Part shown: positions 45,691 to 55,805 of the stretch, in pieces | Numbering within the stretch: the first letter of the stretch is position 1 | Layout: the number at the start of each line of letters is the position of its first letter | Origin: Bacteroides faecichinchillae JCM 17102 | GTDB lineage: Bacteria > Bacteroidota > Bacteroidia > Bacteroidales > Bacteroidaceae | DNA: 64,000 nucleotides | Direction: 5' to 3' | NCBI RefSeq assembly: GCF_000614145.1 | Contig: NZ_BAKK01000003.1 | Location: 62,001-126,000, forward strand | The notes under the pieces: model-generated | Database searches by the model: none | Told to the model about the DNA's origin: nothing | Seen by the model: only the letters and a program-made list of their open reading frames with translations | Translations under genes and position numbers: made by a program

Positions 45691-47117
45691 TTATTTAGAG
45701 TTTGTTTTTTCTGTATTACGGATACTTACAGCAAGAGTATCCAGTTCTCCGGACATTTGCAAGACTCTTTTCTCCAAATCAAGGATAGCCGGAGCCATTT
45801 TATCTTTACCTTGTTTGTTTGCTTGAGCATATTGTTGGCGTTGGTTCTCCAATTTATCTACCTGTTGCAAATAATCTTTTTCAAGCTGTTGATAACGTTG
45901 GAAAAGCTGTTTGGCTTTAGAAGATTTAAAGTCGTTCAACAGATAATAAGTAGTGTTATCATCAATAACAAATTCAAAATCTATGGTATGACGTTCCTGA
46001 GGTTTATGATTAATCGCCTCCTGCAAACGTTGCAAAGCTTCATTGACTTCATTCTCATCTTTCCAAGTTTCTTTTAGTGAATGAATCTGGGATAGTCGGA
46101 TGATTTGCTGCGTATCCATCGCTTCATAGTTGTATGTTTTCTTAGATGAGTTAGGGATGAACACATAAATACAGACTTTACCTTCCGGTTGGAAACGGTC
46201 CGAAGCAAACCATCCTAAGTTATTGTATTCGTCGATCACATACATATAATCATTGTACGGAGAATTGAATGGCATACCTACATTTTCCGGAGTTAGATAA
46301 CTGTCCGTATTGGTATTGTAGCGGGTGACGAAAATATCATAGCCGCCTAGTCCTTCACCATCTGTCGCATAATAAATAGTCAGTCCGTCTGATAATACAA
46401 AAGGATAATTGGCATTTCCGGATTCGTTGATACTACCGGGCAATGGACGTCCATTACTCCATTCATTCGCAAGTTTGTTTTTTGAAAATATATCCAAGTT
46501 TCCTCTTTCTCCTTGCTCACTGTAATATATTTTGTTTCCTATTTCAGTTTCGTATACTGTTCCCGGATGATTTCCTTCTGTTTGAAAGAATTCGTTGAAA
46601 GTAAATAACTTGCCGGATTCTTCACTGATTTTGTAGGTTGCCAGAAAGTTGGCCTTATCTACCACAAAACTATCAATAATACAAACTTCTTCGACACCTT
46701 TTAGCATACGCAAGTCCGATTTACTTTTTTCCAAAAGAGCTTCAACGTCTTCTGTCGGTTTTTTGCGTTTATTCAGTTCTTCAATGTACTCTTCGTAGCA
46801 TTCTATTGCATCTTCGATTGATAGCTATCATTGTATGCTTGTCCCAGATAGAGTTGCCCGGTAGTAACACGTTTCTTGACAGCAACCTCCAAATATGGAA
46901 TTGCTTCTTCAGGCTCTCCGGTCTTCAAACAACATACTCCATACCAAAAGTTATAGTTACCATTTGACGGTTGGGATTTAACATATTTCTTAAAGATCGG
47001 TTTGGCTTCTTCATAATTACCTTTAGCATATAAAGCGCGAGCCTGTTCAATTGTTTGAGCAGAGATTCCACTCAGGAAAAAGCTGCAAATTAAAAGTAGA
47101 ATATATTTTCTTTTCAT
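45691..47117 (-). pseudogene. TPR and PD40 (beta-propeller) protein, one-base frameshift
   Basis: The first frame starts with a signal peptide (MKRKYILLLICSFFLSGISAQ) and TPR repeats (ARALYAKGNYEEAKPIFKKYVKSQP, YLGQAYNDSYQ). Loss of one base near 46816 (TCAATCGAA for TCAATTCGAA) breaks it. The joined frame continues EDAIECYEEYIEEL and KSDLRMLKG, then PD40-like propeller repeats (PFVLSDGLTIYYATDGEGLGGYDIFVTRYN, DYMYVIDEYNNLGWFASDR) and a coiled C-terminus. Total ~475 residues, exported. It heads the nfeD-floA operon, suggesting an envelope role. Confidence 0.75.
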
Positions 47118-47299
47118 CGTTTTTAGCGTTTATGAATGATAGATTTATAGAAGACAATCGTATGTCAGTTATTCATTAATCTATCAACTGTTCAAAAATA
47201 CAAATTTATTAGAAATAAACTCTTTTTTAGAGATTCTATTATGTTAATTCTTCTTTAAATCATTCTTTTCGTTTACTTTTGCAGCCGATTTTTGAAGTT

Positions 47300-48046
47300 A
47301 TGACACAGTTTACCGAAGAAGAGAAGATGATTCGCCGTATTGAACGGCGTTTTAATAAAGGAGTGGTGCAATATGGCCTGATAGAAGAAGGGGATAAAAT
47401 CCTCATTGGACTGTCGGGTGGAAAAGATTCTTTGGCACTTGTCGAATTGTTGGGTAAACGTGCCCGTATCTATAAACCACATTTCTCGGTAGTAGCAGCT
47501 CATGTAGTGATGACAAATATACCTTATCAGAGTGATACAGAATATTTGAAAGCACATTGTGAGATATTTGGAGTACCTTTTGTACAGTATGAAACTTCTT
47601 TTGATCCTGCTACAGATACACGTAAGTCTCCTTGTTTCCTCTGTTCCTGGAATCGTAGGAAAGTTTTGTTTACGATTGCTAAAGAACAAGGTTGCAATAA
47701 GATTGCTTTAGGACATCACATGGATGATATTCTTGAAACTCTTTTGATGAATATCACATATCAGGGAGCTTTCAGTACTATGCCACCTCGACTGGAGATG
47801 AAGAAATTTGATATGACGATTATTCGTCCGATGTGTTTGGTGCACGAATCAGATTTAATAGAGTTGGCTGTTTTACATGATTATCGAAAGCAAGTAAAGC
47901 ATTGTCCATATGAATCAAAATCCAGCCGGAACGACATGAAAGAAATTCTACGACAGTTGGAAAAAATGAACCCGGAGGCACGATTCAGTCTATGGGGAAG
48001 CATGACGAATGTTCAGGAAGAATTATTACCGGATAAAATAGATTAA
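47300..48046 (+). CDS. ttcA: TtcA-family tRNA thiolation ATPase
   Basis: 248 residues from the ATG at 47300, chosen because a -7 box TACTTTTG lies at 47274-47281. The PP-loop SGGKDSLAL (ATP pyrophosphatase) is near residue 43, and PCFLCSWNRRKVLF holds the CxxC that binds the Fe-S cluster in this family. LGHHMDDILETLLMN is the second conserved motif. Family members thiolate C32 of tRNA; the exact tRNA target in Bacteroides is not known to me. The DUF486 gene follows after 15 bp. Confidence 0.87.
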   Translation: MTQFTEEEKMIRRIERRFNKGVVQYGLIEEGDKILIGLSGGKDSLALVELLGKRARIYKPHFSVVAAHVVMTNIPYQSDTEYLKAHCEIFGVPFVQYETSFDPATDTRKSPCFLCSWNRRKVLFTIAKEQGCNKIALGHHMDDILETLLMNITYQGAFSTMPPRLEMKKFDMTIIRPMCLVHESDLIELAVLHDYRKQVKHCPYESKSSRNDMKEILRQLEKMNPEARFSLWGSMTNVQEELLPDKID

Positions 48047-48061
48047 TATAACTTTTACATT

Positions 48062-48430
48062 ATGAAAGCGACATACACCATTTTATTACTGATTGTCTCT
48101 AATGTCTTTATGACTTTTGCTTGGTACGGACATTTGAAGTTGCAGGAAATGAAAATTATTTCGAACTGGCCTCTTTATACAGTCATACTGTTCTCATGGT
48201 TTATTGCACTTGCAGAGTACTCCTGCCAGATTCCGGCGAATCGAATTGGTTTTATTGGTAATGGAGGTCCGTTTACTTTAATGCAGCTGAAAGTAATTCA
48301 AGAAGTGATAACTCTTGTTATTTTTACTATATTTACTACTGTCCTTTTTAAAGGCGAAGCGTTGCATTGGAATCATTTTGCCGCATTCGTCTGCCTGATT
48401 GCAGCTGTGTATTTCGTATTCATGAAATAG
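48062..48430 (+). CDS. DUF486 (DMT-like) small membrane protein
   Basis: 122 residues with four transmembrane helices and the DUF486 signature (LLIVSNVFMTFAWYGHLK, WFIALAEYSCQIPANRIG, FTLMQLKVIQEVITLVIF). The family is related to drug/metabolite transporters but without known substrate. It is co-directional with ttcA, 15 bp behind, and is followed by a strong terminator. Confidence 0.87.
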   Translation: MKATYTILLLIVSNVFMTFAWYGHLKLQEMKIISNWPLYTVILFSWFIALAEYSCQIPANRIGFIGNGGPFTLMQLKVIQEVITLVIFTIFTTVLFKGEALHWNHFAAFVCLIAAVYFVFMK

Positions 48431-48494
48431 TTTTTTGATACCTTTTAAATAGACATTCTTTTTGATCGATACTGAGTATCCGTTTGGACAAGAC

Positions 48495-48530
48495 AAAGGC
48501 TCTGTGTACATGAAACAGAGCCTTTTTTTA
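48495..48530 (+). terminator. Rho-independent terminator after the DUF486 gene
   Basis: 11-bp stem (AAAGGCTCTGT at 48495-48505, ACAGAGCCTTT at 48515-48525) with 9-nt loop and a T tract. It lies between convergent genes and may also serve apbE. Confidence 0.9.
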
Positions 48531-48548
48531 TTCCTTATTTTCTCTTTT

Positions 48549-49564
48549 TTATTTGATTTCTTTTATGTACTTCTTTATCCCTTCTGTGAAGTAAGTTTCA
48601 AATTTTCCATCTTTTCCACTATAAATGAAGTAAGCGTCAATGTTGGGGTCCGCTTTGCAAAATTTCTCCGCTTCTTCCAATCCCATTACCATAAAAGCAG
48701 TAGCGAGTGCATCAGCAGTCATACAATCTTTAGCTATTACCGTAGAAGATAAAATACTGTGTTGCACAGGATATCCCGTTCTGGATCAATCGTATGTGCA
48801 TACTTCTTACCATCCTTGTAATAATAATTACGATAGTTACCTGAAGTTGCCAGACCGGCATTCGTAATTTCAAGTATGGTTTGCAAGTCTTTCTGTCTGG
48901 ATAGAGAGTCGTCAATAGGTTTATTAATTCCAACACGCCATAAACCACCTTGAGAATTTTTTCCTTTTACAACCACTTCGCCACCTATATCGACAATATA
49001 ATTTTTGATACCTTTACTATCCAGAAAATGCGCTACCACATCTACCGAATATCCTTTAGCTACAGCACTACAACTCAGCATCATGCGAGGATCGTCTTTG
49101 ATTACTTTACCATCTACCAATTTCACCTTATCATATCCAGTTATTTGTAATAAACTGTCTATCATTAATGAATCGGGAAATGTTCCCTTCTTGAAACCAA
49201 ATCCCCAGGCATTTGCAAGCGGAGCTATCGTAATATCAAAAGTACCTTTTGTCTCGCGGGAAATCTCCATGGAACGGTTGAAACATTTCTGGAAGAAAGT
49301 ATCTGTTACCAATTCTTCATTGCGATTGACTCGGCTAATTACTGAACTATCATTGAATGGCGATAAAGAAAAGTCGAAACGTTTTAACTCCGCTTCGATT
49401 TCTGGTTTTAAATCACCTTTATATTGATAGGTAATGTTATATACTGTTCCAAATACTAAACCAGTAATGCTATTATAGTCATTTTGTTGATTACGTCTGA
49501 CCAAGATCCAGATTGTGGCTAAAATCAGGAAAGCCAGCCAAATGAAACTCTTCTTTGTTTTCAT
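48549..49564 (-). pseudogene. apbE: FAD:protein FMN transferase ApbE, one-base frameshift
   Basis: The first frame starts with a membrane or signal helix (FIWLAFLILATIWILV) and holds the ApbE core: FDFSLSPFNDSSVISRVNR, GTFDITIAPLANAWGFG, CSAVAKGYSVDVVAHFLDSKGIKNYIVDIGGEVVVKG and YAHTIDP. One base is missing near 48782 (CCAGAACGGG, where CCAAGAACGGG is expected), after which VQHSILSSTVIAKDCMTADALATAFMVMG completes the enzyme, ~337 residues in all. It attaches FMN to threonine residues of exported flavoproteins such as Nqr/Rnf subunits and acts outside the inner membrane, in the periplasm. Confidence 0.87.
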
Positions 49565-49588
49565 ACGTCTTTCTATTTAATGTAGATT

Positions 49589-50170
49589 TTATTGAAAGAA
49601 CAGATGTTCGATCAATATTTTAATTCCGATAATAATAAGAATAATTCCACCCCATCGTTCGGCTTTCAATTCTCGTGCACAACCGCACCCGCATCGGATA
49701 CCGAAAATAAGTCCGACAAGAGACATGATGAGTGATACCAATCCGATAATGAGAATAGGAGAAAGGATATCTCTATAATCTTGTATTCCCAAAAAAGCAA
49801 AAGAAACGCCGATTGCCAGTGCATCAATGCTTGTTGCTATAGCCATCGTAAGCACTACTTTCGGGCTTGCCGGATTAAGTTCTTGTTTGCATCCTTCTTC
49901 TTTAAAAGATTCGTAAAACATTCGTCCTCCAAGAAAAGCCAAAATGGCAAAAGCTATCCAATGATCTACACTTTCTATCAAATAACTGAAAGTATTGGCA
50001 CACATCCAGCCAATAAAAGGCATGATAGCCTGAAAGAAACCGAAAGCAAATGCCATCACTAACATTGGTCGCCATTGAATACGTTTTAAAATGATGCCGC
50101 TTGCAATCGAAACAGCGAAACAATCCATTGCCAAACCTATAGCAAGCAGCCAAATCTCTAGTCCTGTCAT
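49589..50170 (-). CDS. mntP: Manganese efflux pump MntP
   Basis: 193 residues, six transmembrane helices in two repeated halves. Each half has the conserved acidic motif: AIGLAMDCFAVSIASG near residue 16 and ATSIDALAIGVSFAF near 115. It exports Mn2+ across the inner membrane. It lies 24 bp downstream side of apbE's start in the same direction and 6 bp after the DUF6048 gene, so it may be part of the DUF6452-DUF6048-mntP-apbE transcription unit. Confidence 0.92.
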   Translation of the reverse strand: MTGLEIWLLAIGLAMDCFAVSIASGIILKRIQWRPMLVMAFAFGFFQAIMPFIGWMCANTFSYLIESVDHWIAFAILAFLGGRMFYESFKEEGCKQELNPASPKVVLTMAIATSIDALAIGVSFAFLGIQDYRDILSPILIIGLVSLIMSLVGLIFGIRCGCGCARELKAERWGGIILIIIGIKILIEHLFFQ

Positions 50171-50176
50171 TGCTTT

Positions 50177-50980
50177 TTAAAGAGGTAGTTTGTAAATGAG
50201 GGAATAAGTGATTCCCATATTATTTGATTTGAACTTTCCGTAGCCCGGCACATACCAAGGATTGCCGAATTCTCCTGTAGATGCGCTTGTCTTATACTTC
50301 ATGCGTACCGACCAGCCCATATTGAAATTCTTGTAAATACGTACTTTTACACCTAATACAATCTCGATCCACTGGACAGAAGCTTTCATGCCCAGATGGT
50401 CAAAAGGAACACTACCGCCCCAATAGTCATCTTCCAAACTTGGATTATTGATATTGTCTCCCCAGATCGGATCGTGAACAGGAAGAGTGGATACATCATA
50501 TTTAAAGGAACTGAATGCATAGCGCAGACCAGCATACAAATAGCTATTCTTTTCCTTCTTTTTTGTCATTGTGTTATAGTCTATACCGATTCGGAAGAAG
50601 GGAGCCATTTTACTTTTATAATGTATTCCTGTTTCGTTCCAAGTATCTGTTCCGCCCATACCGAATTCGATGGTTGGGATGAATCTGTTTTTAAGATTGA
50701 CTCCGACACTGATTTCGGAACTCAAGAAGTCACCTCCTAAAACTTTACTGCCAATACCGTATAAGTCCACACCAACATACGTTCCGTTGTATAATGGAAT
50801 GGTATCGACCTTGGCGGCTTCCTCTTTTTTCTTTTGCTTCTGACTTTTCTGAGGCGTCGGCTTCTGACTGGGTTGTTGTCCTGCTGCCGGAAGTCCGATA
50901 CAAAAGAGCAGAAGTAGACTAATCAATCTCAGGGATACGGTCACGGTACTTATAGAATATCTGCAAATTCTCAATTTCAT
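50177..50980 (-). CDS. DUF6048 family exported protein
   Basis: 267 residues with a signal peptide (LISLLLLFCIGLPAAGQQ), a Pro/Gln/Lys-rich linker (about 35-55) and a beta-rich body (ISVGVNLKNRFIPTIEFGMGG, YAGLRYAFSSFKYD, WIEIVLGVKVRIYKNFNMGWSVRMKYK) that looks like an outer-membrane beta-barrel. The start is uncertain: the first ATG overlaps the DUF6452 gene by 62 bp, and a later GTG or TTG just before the signal helix is possible. The DUF6452-DUF6048 pair is common in Bacteroides (from memory), function unknown. Confidence 0.75.
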   Translation of the reverse strand: MKLRICRYSISTVTVSLRLISLLLLFCIGLPAAGQQPSQKPTPQKSQKQKKKEEAAKVDTIPLYNGTYVGVDLYGIGSKVLGGDFLSSEISVGVNLKNRFIPTIEFGMGGTDTWNETGIHYKSKMAPFFRIGIDYNTMTKKKEKNSYLYAGLRYAFSSFKYDVSTLPVHDPIWGDNINNPSLEDDYWGGSVPFDHLGMKASVQWIEIVLGVKVRIYKNFNMGWSVRMKYKTSASTGEFGNPWYVPGYGKFKSNNMGITYSLIYKLPL

Positions 50981-51467
50981 TTGTATTGGCTTCTTTATTT
51001 CGTAAATAGAGAGAATCTATCCGATCTGGCTGGGATGGTCTTCCCGGTTTGCCGAATTTTGCACTCAAAATATTCTGCTTCATCATGTAGCCACATTCCA
51101 TAGACTGGAAATACGGAGTATTTTGTTGCACTATGTACAATGTATCTACATTTTTGGGCTGACGTTTAGGGTCATAATGGAAGATGAATATGGTAGAATC
51201 ATTTGTGTAGCGCAACGGAAGCATCAGGGTATGTACTTTCTTCTCGTTGTTGAGAATGATAGAATCGGTTCCGGCAGCTGTAATGGTCAAAGAATCGAGT
51301 GTGTCATTCAACATTGCCCTTGTGTCCGGATCGATTGTGTATAGTGTACAATACATCATGGGACGTCCTGCTAGCGAGCAATCATTTTCATCCGAGCACG
51401 AACTGTAGATACTTATAGCACCACCAGTGATGATTAATAATAGAAAGATACGAATTAAATTCTTCAT
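50919..51467 (-). CDS. DUF6452 family lipoprotein
   Basis: 182 residues. A lipoprotein signal (LLLIITGGAISIYSSCSDE, cysteine ~24) precedes a small beta-rich domain with C/G-containing motifs (AGRPMMYCTLYTIDP, YFQSMECGYMMKQN). It is the first gene of a likely four-gene minus-strand unit with DUF6048, mntP and apbE. A role with the neighbouring barrel in the outer membrane is inferred. Confidence 0.75.
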   Translation of the reverse strand: MKNLIRIFLLLIITGGAISIYSSCSDENDCSLAGRPMMYCTLYTIDPDTRAMLNDTLDSLTITAAGTDSIILNNEKKVHTLMLPLRYTNDSTIFIFHYDPKRQPKNVDTLYIVQQNTPYFQSMECGYMMKQNILSAKFGKPGRPSQPDRIDSLYLRNKEANTNEIENLQIFYKYRDRIPEID

Positions 51468-51487
51468 AATCGGTTATTGAGTGTGAA

Positions 51488-52438
51488 TCAAACTTTCTTT
51501 TCTATTTGGTAGTTATTTCGTTCTGGTGCATTGCGTGAGATTAATTCGCCCAAAAATCCTGCAAGGAATAATTGAGTTCCAATAATCATCGCTGTTAGTG
51601 ACAGATAGAAATAAGGAGAGTCAGTTACTAATCGGTAAGGTAAACCGTTGTACATGGCATAAAGTTTGCTAATGCCTACAATGATAACAGAAATCATTCC
51701 GACCAAAAACATCAGTGAACCTAGTAATCCGAAAAAGTGCATGGGCTTTATTCCGAATTTAGAAAGGAACCAGAGAGAAATCAAGTCCAGGTATCCATTA
51801 ACGAAACGGTTTAGTCCGAATTTGGTAGTACCATATTTACGGGCTTGGTGATGTACCGCTTTCTCACCTATTTTCTTGAACCCGGCATTTTTAGCCAGAT
51901 AAGGGATATAACGGTGCATTTCACCATATACTTCGATATTTTTCACTACCTCTTTGCGATAGGCTTTTAGCCCACAGTTAAAGTCATGTAGATTTTTAAT
52001 TCCAGATACTTTGCGTGCTGTGGCGTTGAAAAGTTTGGTTGGTAATGTTTTTGATAATGGATCATATCTTTTTTGCTTCCAACCGGATACCAGATCGTAA
52101 CCTTCTTTCGTAATCATCTGGTAAAGTTCAGGAATCTCGTCCGGACTATCTTGCAGGTCGGCATCCATTGTAATGACTACATCGCCCTGTGCTTCTTCAA
52201 ATCCGCAAAAAAGCGCCGGAGATTTACCGTAATTACGGCGGAACTTGATCCCTTTTACGTAGTCCGACTGTGCTTTGAGCTGTTCTATCACTTCCCACGA
52301 ATGGTCAGTGCTTCCATCGTTAACGAAAATCACTTCGAAAGAGAATCCATTAGCCTTCATTACACGTTCAATCCATGCGTAAAGTTCAGGCAATGATTCT
52401 TCTTCGTTAAACAATGGTATTACTACTGATATATCCAT
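51488..52438 (-). CDS. Glycosyltransferase family 2 (GtrB/dolichol-P-mannose synthase-like)
   Basis: 316 residues. GT-A domain (1-230): VVIPLFNEEESLPELYAWI, FVNDGSTDHSW, then VITMDADLQDSPDEIP (DAD metal-binding motif) and FNCGLKAYRKEV. Two C-terminal transmembrane helices follow (about 235-260 and 275-300). This is the design of polyprenyl-phosphate glycosyltransferases, which load sugars on undecaprenyl phosphate at the inner membrane. The DUF4199 gene precedes it by 56 bp and may be cotranscribed. Confidence 0.9.
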   Translation of the reverse strand: MDISVVIPLFNEEESLPELYAWIERVMKANGFSFEVIFVNDGSTDHSWEVIEQLKAQSDYVKGIKFRRNYGKSPALFCGFEEAQGDVVITMDADLQDSPDEIPELYQMITKEGYDLVSGWKQKRYDPLSKTLPTKLFNATARKVSGIKNLHDFNCGLKAYRKEVVKNIEVYGEMHRYIPYLAKNAGFKKIGEKAVHHQARKYGTTKFGLNRFVNGYLDLISLWFLSKFGIKPMHFFGLLGSLMFLVGMISVIIVGISKLYAMYNGLPYRLVTDSPYFYLSLTAMIIGTQLFLAGFLGELISRNAPERNNYQIEKKV

Positions 52439-52494
52439 TTTATATTAATAACTAATTATTAATTACAAGTCATGATTGAGTCGATTCGTTGTTT

Positions 52495-53010
52495 CTATGG
52501 TTTGGCTTTCTTCATTACCAGAAGTCCGGTAGGAATAGCCAGAATACTTCCCCATATCACATTTAGCGACAATTGTTGCATTGTGATATTGATAGGACTC
52601 CATGATTTAAGCGAATCTATCATTCCATTTATAACTTCTTCGTTTTCATTTGGCTTTATGAACTTTCTCAATTCTTCTATGATAGCGTTTATTGTGGCGC
52701 CATGATCGATAAACTGGAAATAAATGTAGTATGCCACAGCTAATAAAAGTGAGGCAAACATATACATAAACATAGTGAAAAGAACTGCATGTGAAAACTC
52801 AATACTTCCCCCACATATTTTATTGCGATACATTTTCGCATAATAATAACCAATGAAAGGCACTGCCAATGTTAAGATTATGAATAAAATTGAGAGGAAT
52901 GGGATATGCATTGCCAATGGGAATAAAATGAATTTTAGTATCCAATAGACTCCCATATATGTACCAAAGTGCATGGCGTATTTTTGTAGATAGTTCCTGT
53001 TCTCTGTCAT
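52495..53010 (-). CDS. DUF4199 membrane protein
   Basis: 171 residues with four transmembrane helices (about 17-30, 35-52, 72-92, 140-165) and the DUF4199 layout (FIGYYYAKMYRNKICGGSIEFSHAVLFTMFMYMFASLLLA). The proteins of this family lie in the inner membrane, and I know of no function. It is upstream of the GT2 gene, in the order DUF4199-GT2 that I recall from other Bacteroidetes. Confidence 0.85.
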   Translation of the reverse strand: MTENRNYLQKYAMHFGTYMGVYWILKFILFPLAMHIPFLSILFIILTLAVPFIGYYYAKMYRNKICGGSIEFSHAVLFTMFMYMFASLLLAVAYYIYFQFIDHGATINAIIEELRKFIKPNENEEVINGMIDSLKSWSPINITMQQLSLNVIWGSILAIPTGLLVMKKAKP

Positions 53011-53206
53011 CTTTCTTTATAAATAGTGCACAAAGGTACAAATAATATCGGTTGATGGAGGAAATATGGTTGTTAAAGTTAATAAAGCGATAAAAACCAT
53101 ATATTGAATATTTTTTTTGCAAATTTAATTGCTTGAAAAGTAGTTGGTTAATGATTTTGAAAGAAAAAAGTTCTAGATATCTATTGCAGAATCCATAAAA
53201 ATATCT

Positions 53207-53214
53207 ACCTTTGC
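53207..53214 (+). promoter_or_regulatory. -7 promoter box of the SRP RNA gene
   Basis: TACCTTTG, a perfect TAnnTTTG match, 11 nt before the proposed RNA 5' end at 53226, with TTG (53185-53187) as possible -33 element. Confidence 0.7.
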
Positions 53215-53225
53215 AACCGCAAAAC

Positions 53226-53322
53226 GGGTAAGTCCTATACGGCCAGCTCCCTTCGAATCCTCCAGGGCTTGATCGCAGCAAAGGTAGTTGGTTGTAGCGG
53301 CGCGATATAGTAAGCTTACCCA
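53226..53322 (+). ncRNA. ffs: Signal recognition particle RNA (small bacterial type)
   Basis: About 97 nt starting GGGTAAGTCC and ending CTTACCCA; the ends pair (GGGTAAG with CTTACCC), giving one long hairpin. Near the middle, CCAGG is followed, after a short apical loop, by GCAGCAAAGGTAG, which resembles the SRP domain IV pair CAGG/AGCA that binds Ffh. The promoter box fits the 5' end, and no protein is coded here. The apical part reads GCTTGATCGC, not the usual GGAA-capped form, see findings. A tRNA gene follows within 5 bp. Confidence 0.7.
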
Positions 53323-53326
53323 CCCC

Positions 53327-53400
53327 GCCTCTTTAGCTCAGTTGGCCAGAGCACGTGATTTGTAATCTCGGGGTCGTTGGTTCGAATCCGACAAGAGGCT
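53327..53400 (+). tRNA. tRNA-Thr (anticodon TGT)
   Basis: 74 nt with acceptor stem GCCTCTT/AAGAGGC and discriminator T, D-arm TAGCTCAGTTGG, anticodon loop TTTGTAA (anticodon TGT at 53361-53363) and T-arm GGTTCGAATCC. CCA is not encoded. It lies 5 bp after the SRP RNA and may be cotranscribed. No integrated element is seen at its 3' end. Confidence 0.95.
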
Positions 53401-53640
53401 CAAAAAAGAAAGCATTCAGGTAGTTCTCCTGGATGCTTTTCTTATTAAAGTAATACCAACCTCATCCTTTTATTTTTTCACTTTGTAGGTGGAAAAGATG
53501 GCGGGAAATCTAAAAGACGTAACTGTCTTGTTTGGATCTCCCGCTTTTTTGTGATTATTCAATCTTTGAGTTGTAGCTTTTTAAGCTGATATATTTTAAA
53601 TCAATAATGAAGTTGTTTAGTTCAAATGCTTTAGAATTGT
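53401..53640. other. Intergenic stretch after tRNA-Thr
   Basis: AT-rich, with two inverted-repeat candidates: AAAGCATTCAGG near 53410 pairs with CCTGGATGCTTTTC near 53430 (terminator of the RNA unit), and GGCGGGAAATC near 53497 pairs with GATCTCCCGC near 53536. No gene seen. Confidence 0.45.
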
Positions 53641-53655
53641 TAGTTTCATAGGGTG

Positions 53656-53748
53656 GAAACAATAGTTTCAAGCAGTTGAAACCTTTAGTTTCTCGGTGTG
53701 AAACTGTTAGTTTCATGCGGTGAAACAAAGAGTTTCAAAGCATGAAAC
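53656..53748. repeat. Array 2 of 22-bp-period GAAAC-N5-GTTTC palindromes
   Basis: Units begin at 53656, 53678, 53700, 53722 and 53744, exactly 22 bp apart. The first spacer is 4 nt and the others 5 nt. The last unit has lost its right half-site. A lone GTTTC precedes the array at 53643. The same unit and period as array 1 (5058-5174). No VirE-type gene is near, and the next 500 bp hold no gene. Confidence 0.85.
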
Positions 53749-54349
53749 AAAGAGTGCTTATAATCGAACTGAATTAATTGGTCATAGGTACTGAATCACA
53801 ATTAGTTTGATAAATGAAATGATCTATCGTATTATTAATTATGACGTGCAACTTATTTTAATAGAATCATATTAAAAGCTATGATTATTGCATTAATATA
53901 TATGTACTTTTTAGAGTTACTTATTCGCTTGATGCCTTATTAACATTCTTTCTTTTCGAAGATAAGAGTTTAGAACTTTGTGCTAGAATCATTCAAAAGA
54001 AAGTTTTTGTGAAACAAAAAGTGTGTTTTTTGTATTTATCAATAGAAAAAAGGATTTTTCATAAAGAAAGAGGTGATATATAAGAATGAAGGTTTTGCGT
54101 TGATAATCAGATGTATATCTCTGATTTAAATAAATGAAAAGTGACAATAGAACACTGTCTTTGGTCTATTGTCACCTTATTCTCACTTCTTATTATCACC
54201 AGTTTGCAATTGATAATTAGATCTTTACCTCACAAAAGTGATAAATGATAATAAAAAAGATGTTTAGAAACTCTTAGATATGAATATCTCCTTTTGTTCT
54301 TTGTCTCTTATAAATGAAAGAATATGGAACACATAAGGGAAAAACATTA
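53749..54349. other. Gene-free stretch with eno terminator
   Basis: 600 bp, AT-rich, no convincing gene on either strand. It contains the hairpin at 54141-54175 that should end enolase transcripts. Confidence 0.5.
54141..54175 (-). terminator. Terminator of eno
   Basis: Perfect 11-bp stem (GTGACAATAGA and TCTATTGTCAC) with a 13-nt loop, followed on the minus strand by TTTTCATTT. It is ~175 bp beyond the eno stop, so the transcript would have a long 3' tail. Confidence 0.6.
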
Positions 54350-55639
<1,290 letters not shown>

Positions 55640-55805
55640 TTATGAATAAGATTTTGCAAAAATACAGACTTGACGGGGAGTGGAAAATCACTATAAATAG
55701 GTATTATCTCCTCTTAGTTTCCCTAAATGTCATTAGTCCTATCTTATAAATAACAAAGGGATAATGTTTTTTGTTTGGATAAGATGCAATGAATTTTGTG
55801 TGAGG

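Noticed and set aside
53400..53640. Integrated element at the tRNA-Thr 3' end
   Set aside because: No integrase or repeated tRNA end is present downstream; the region is simply non-coding.
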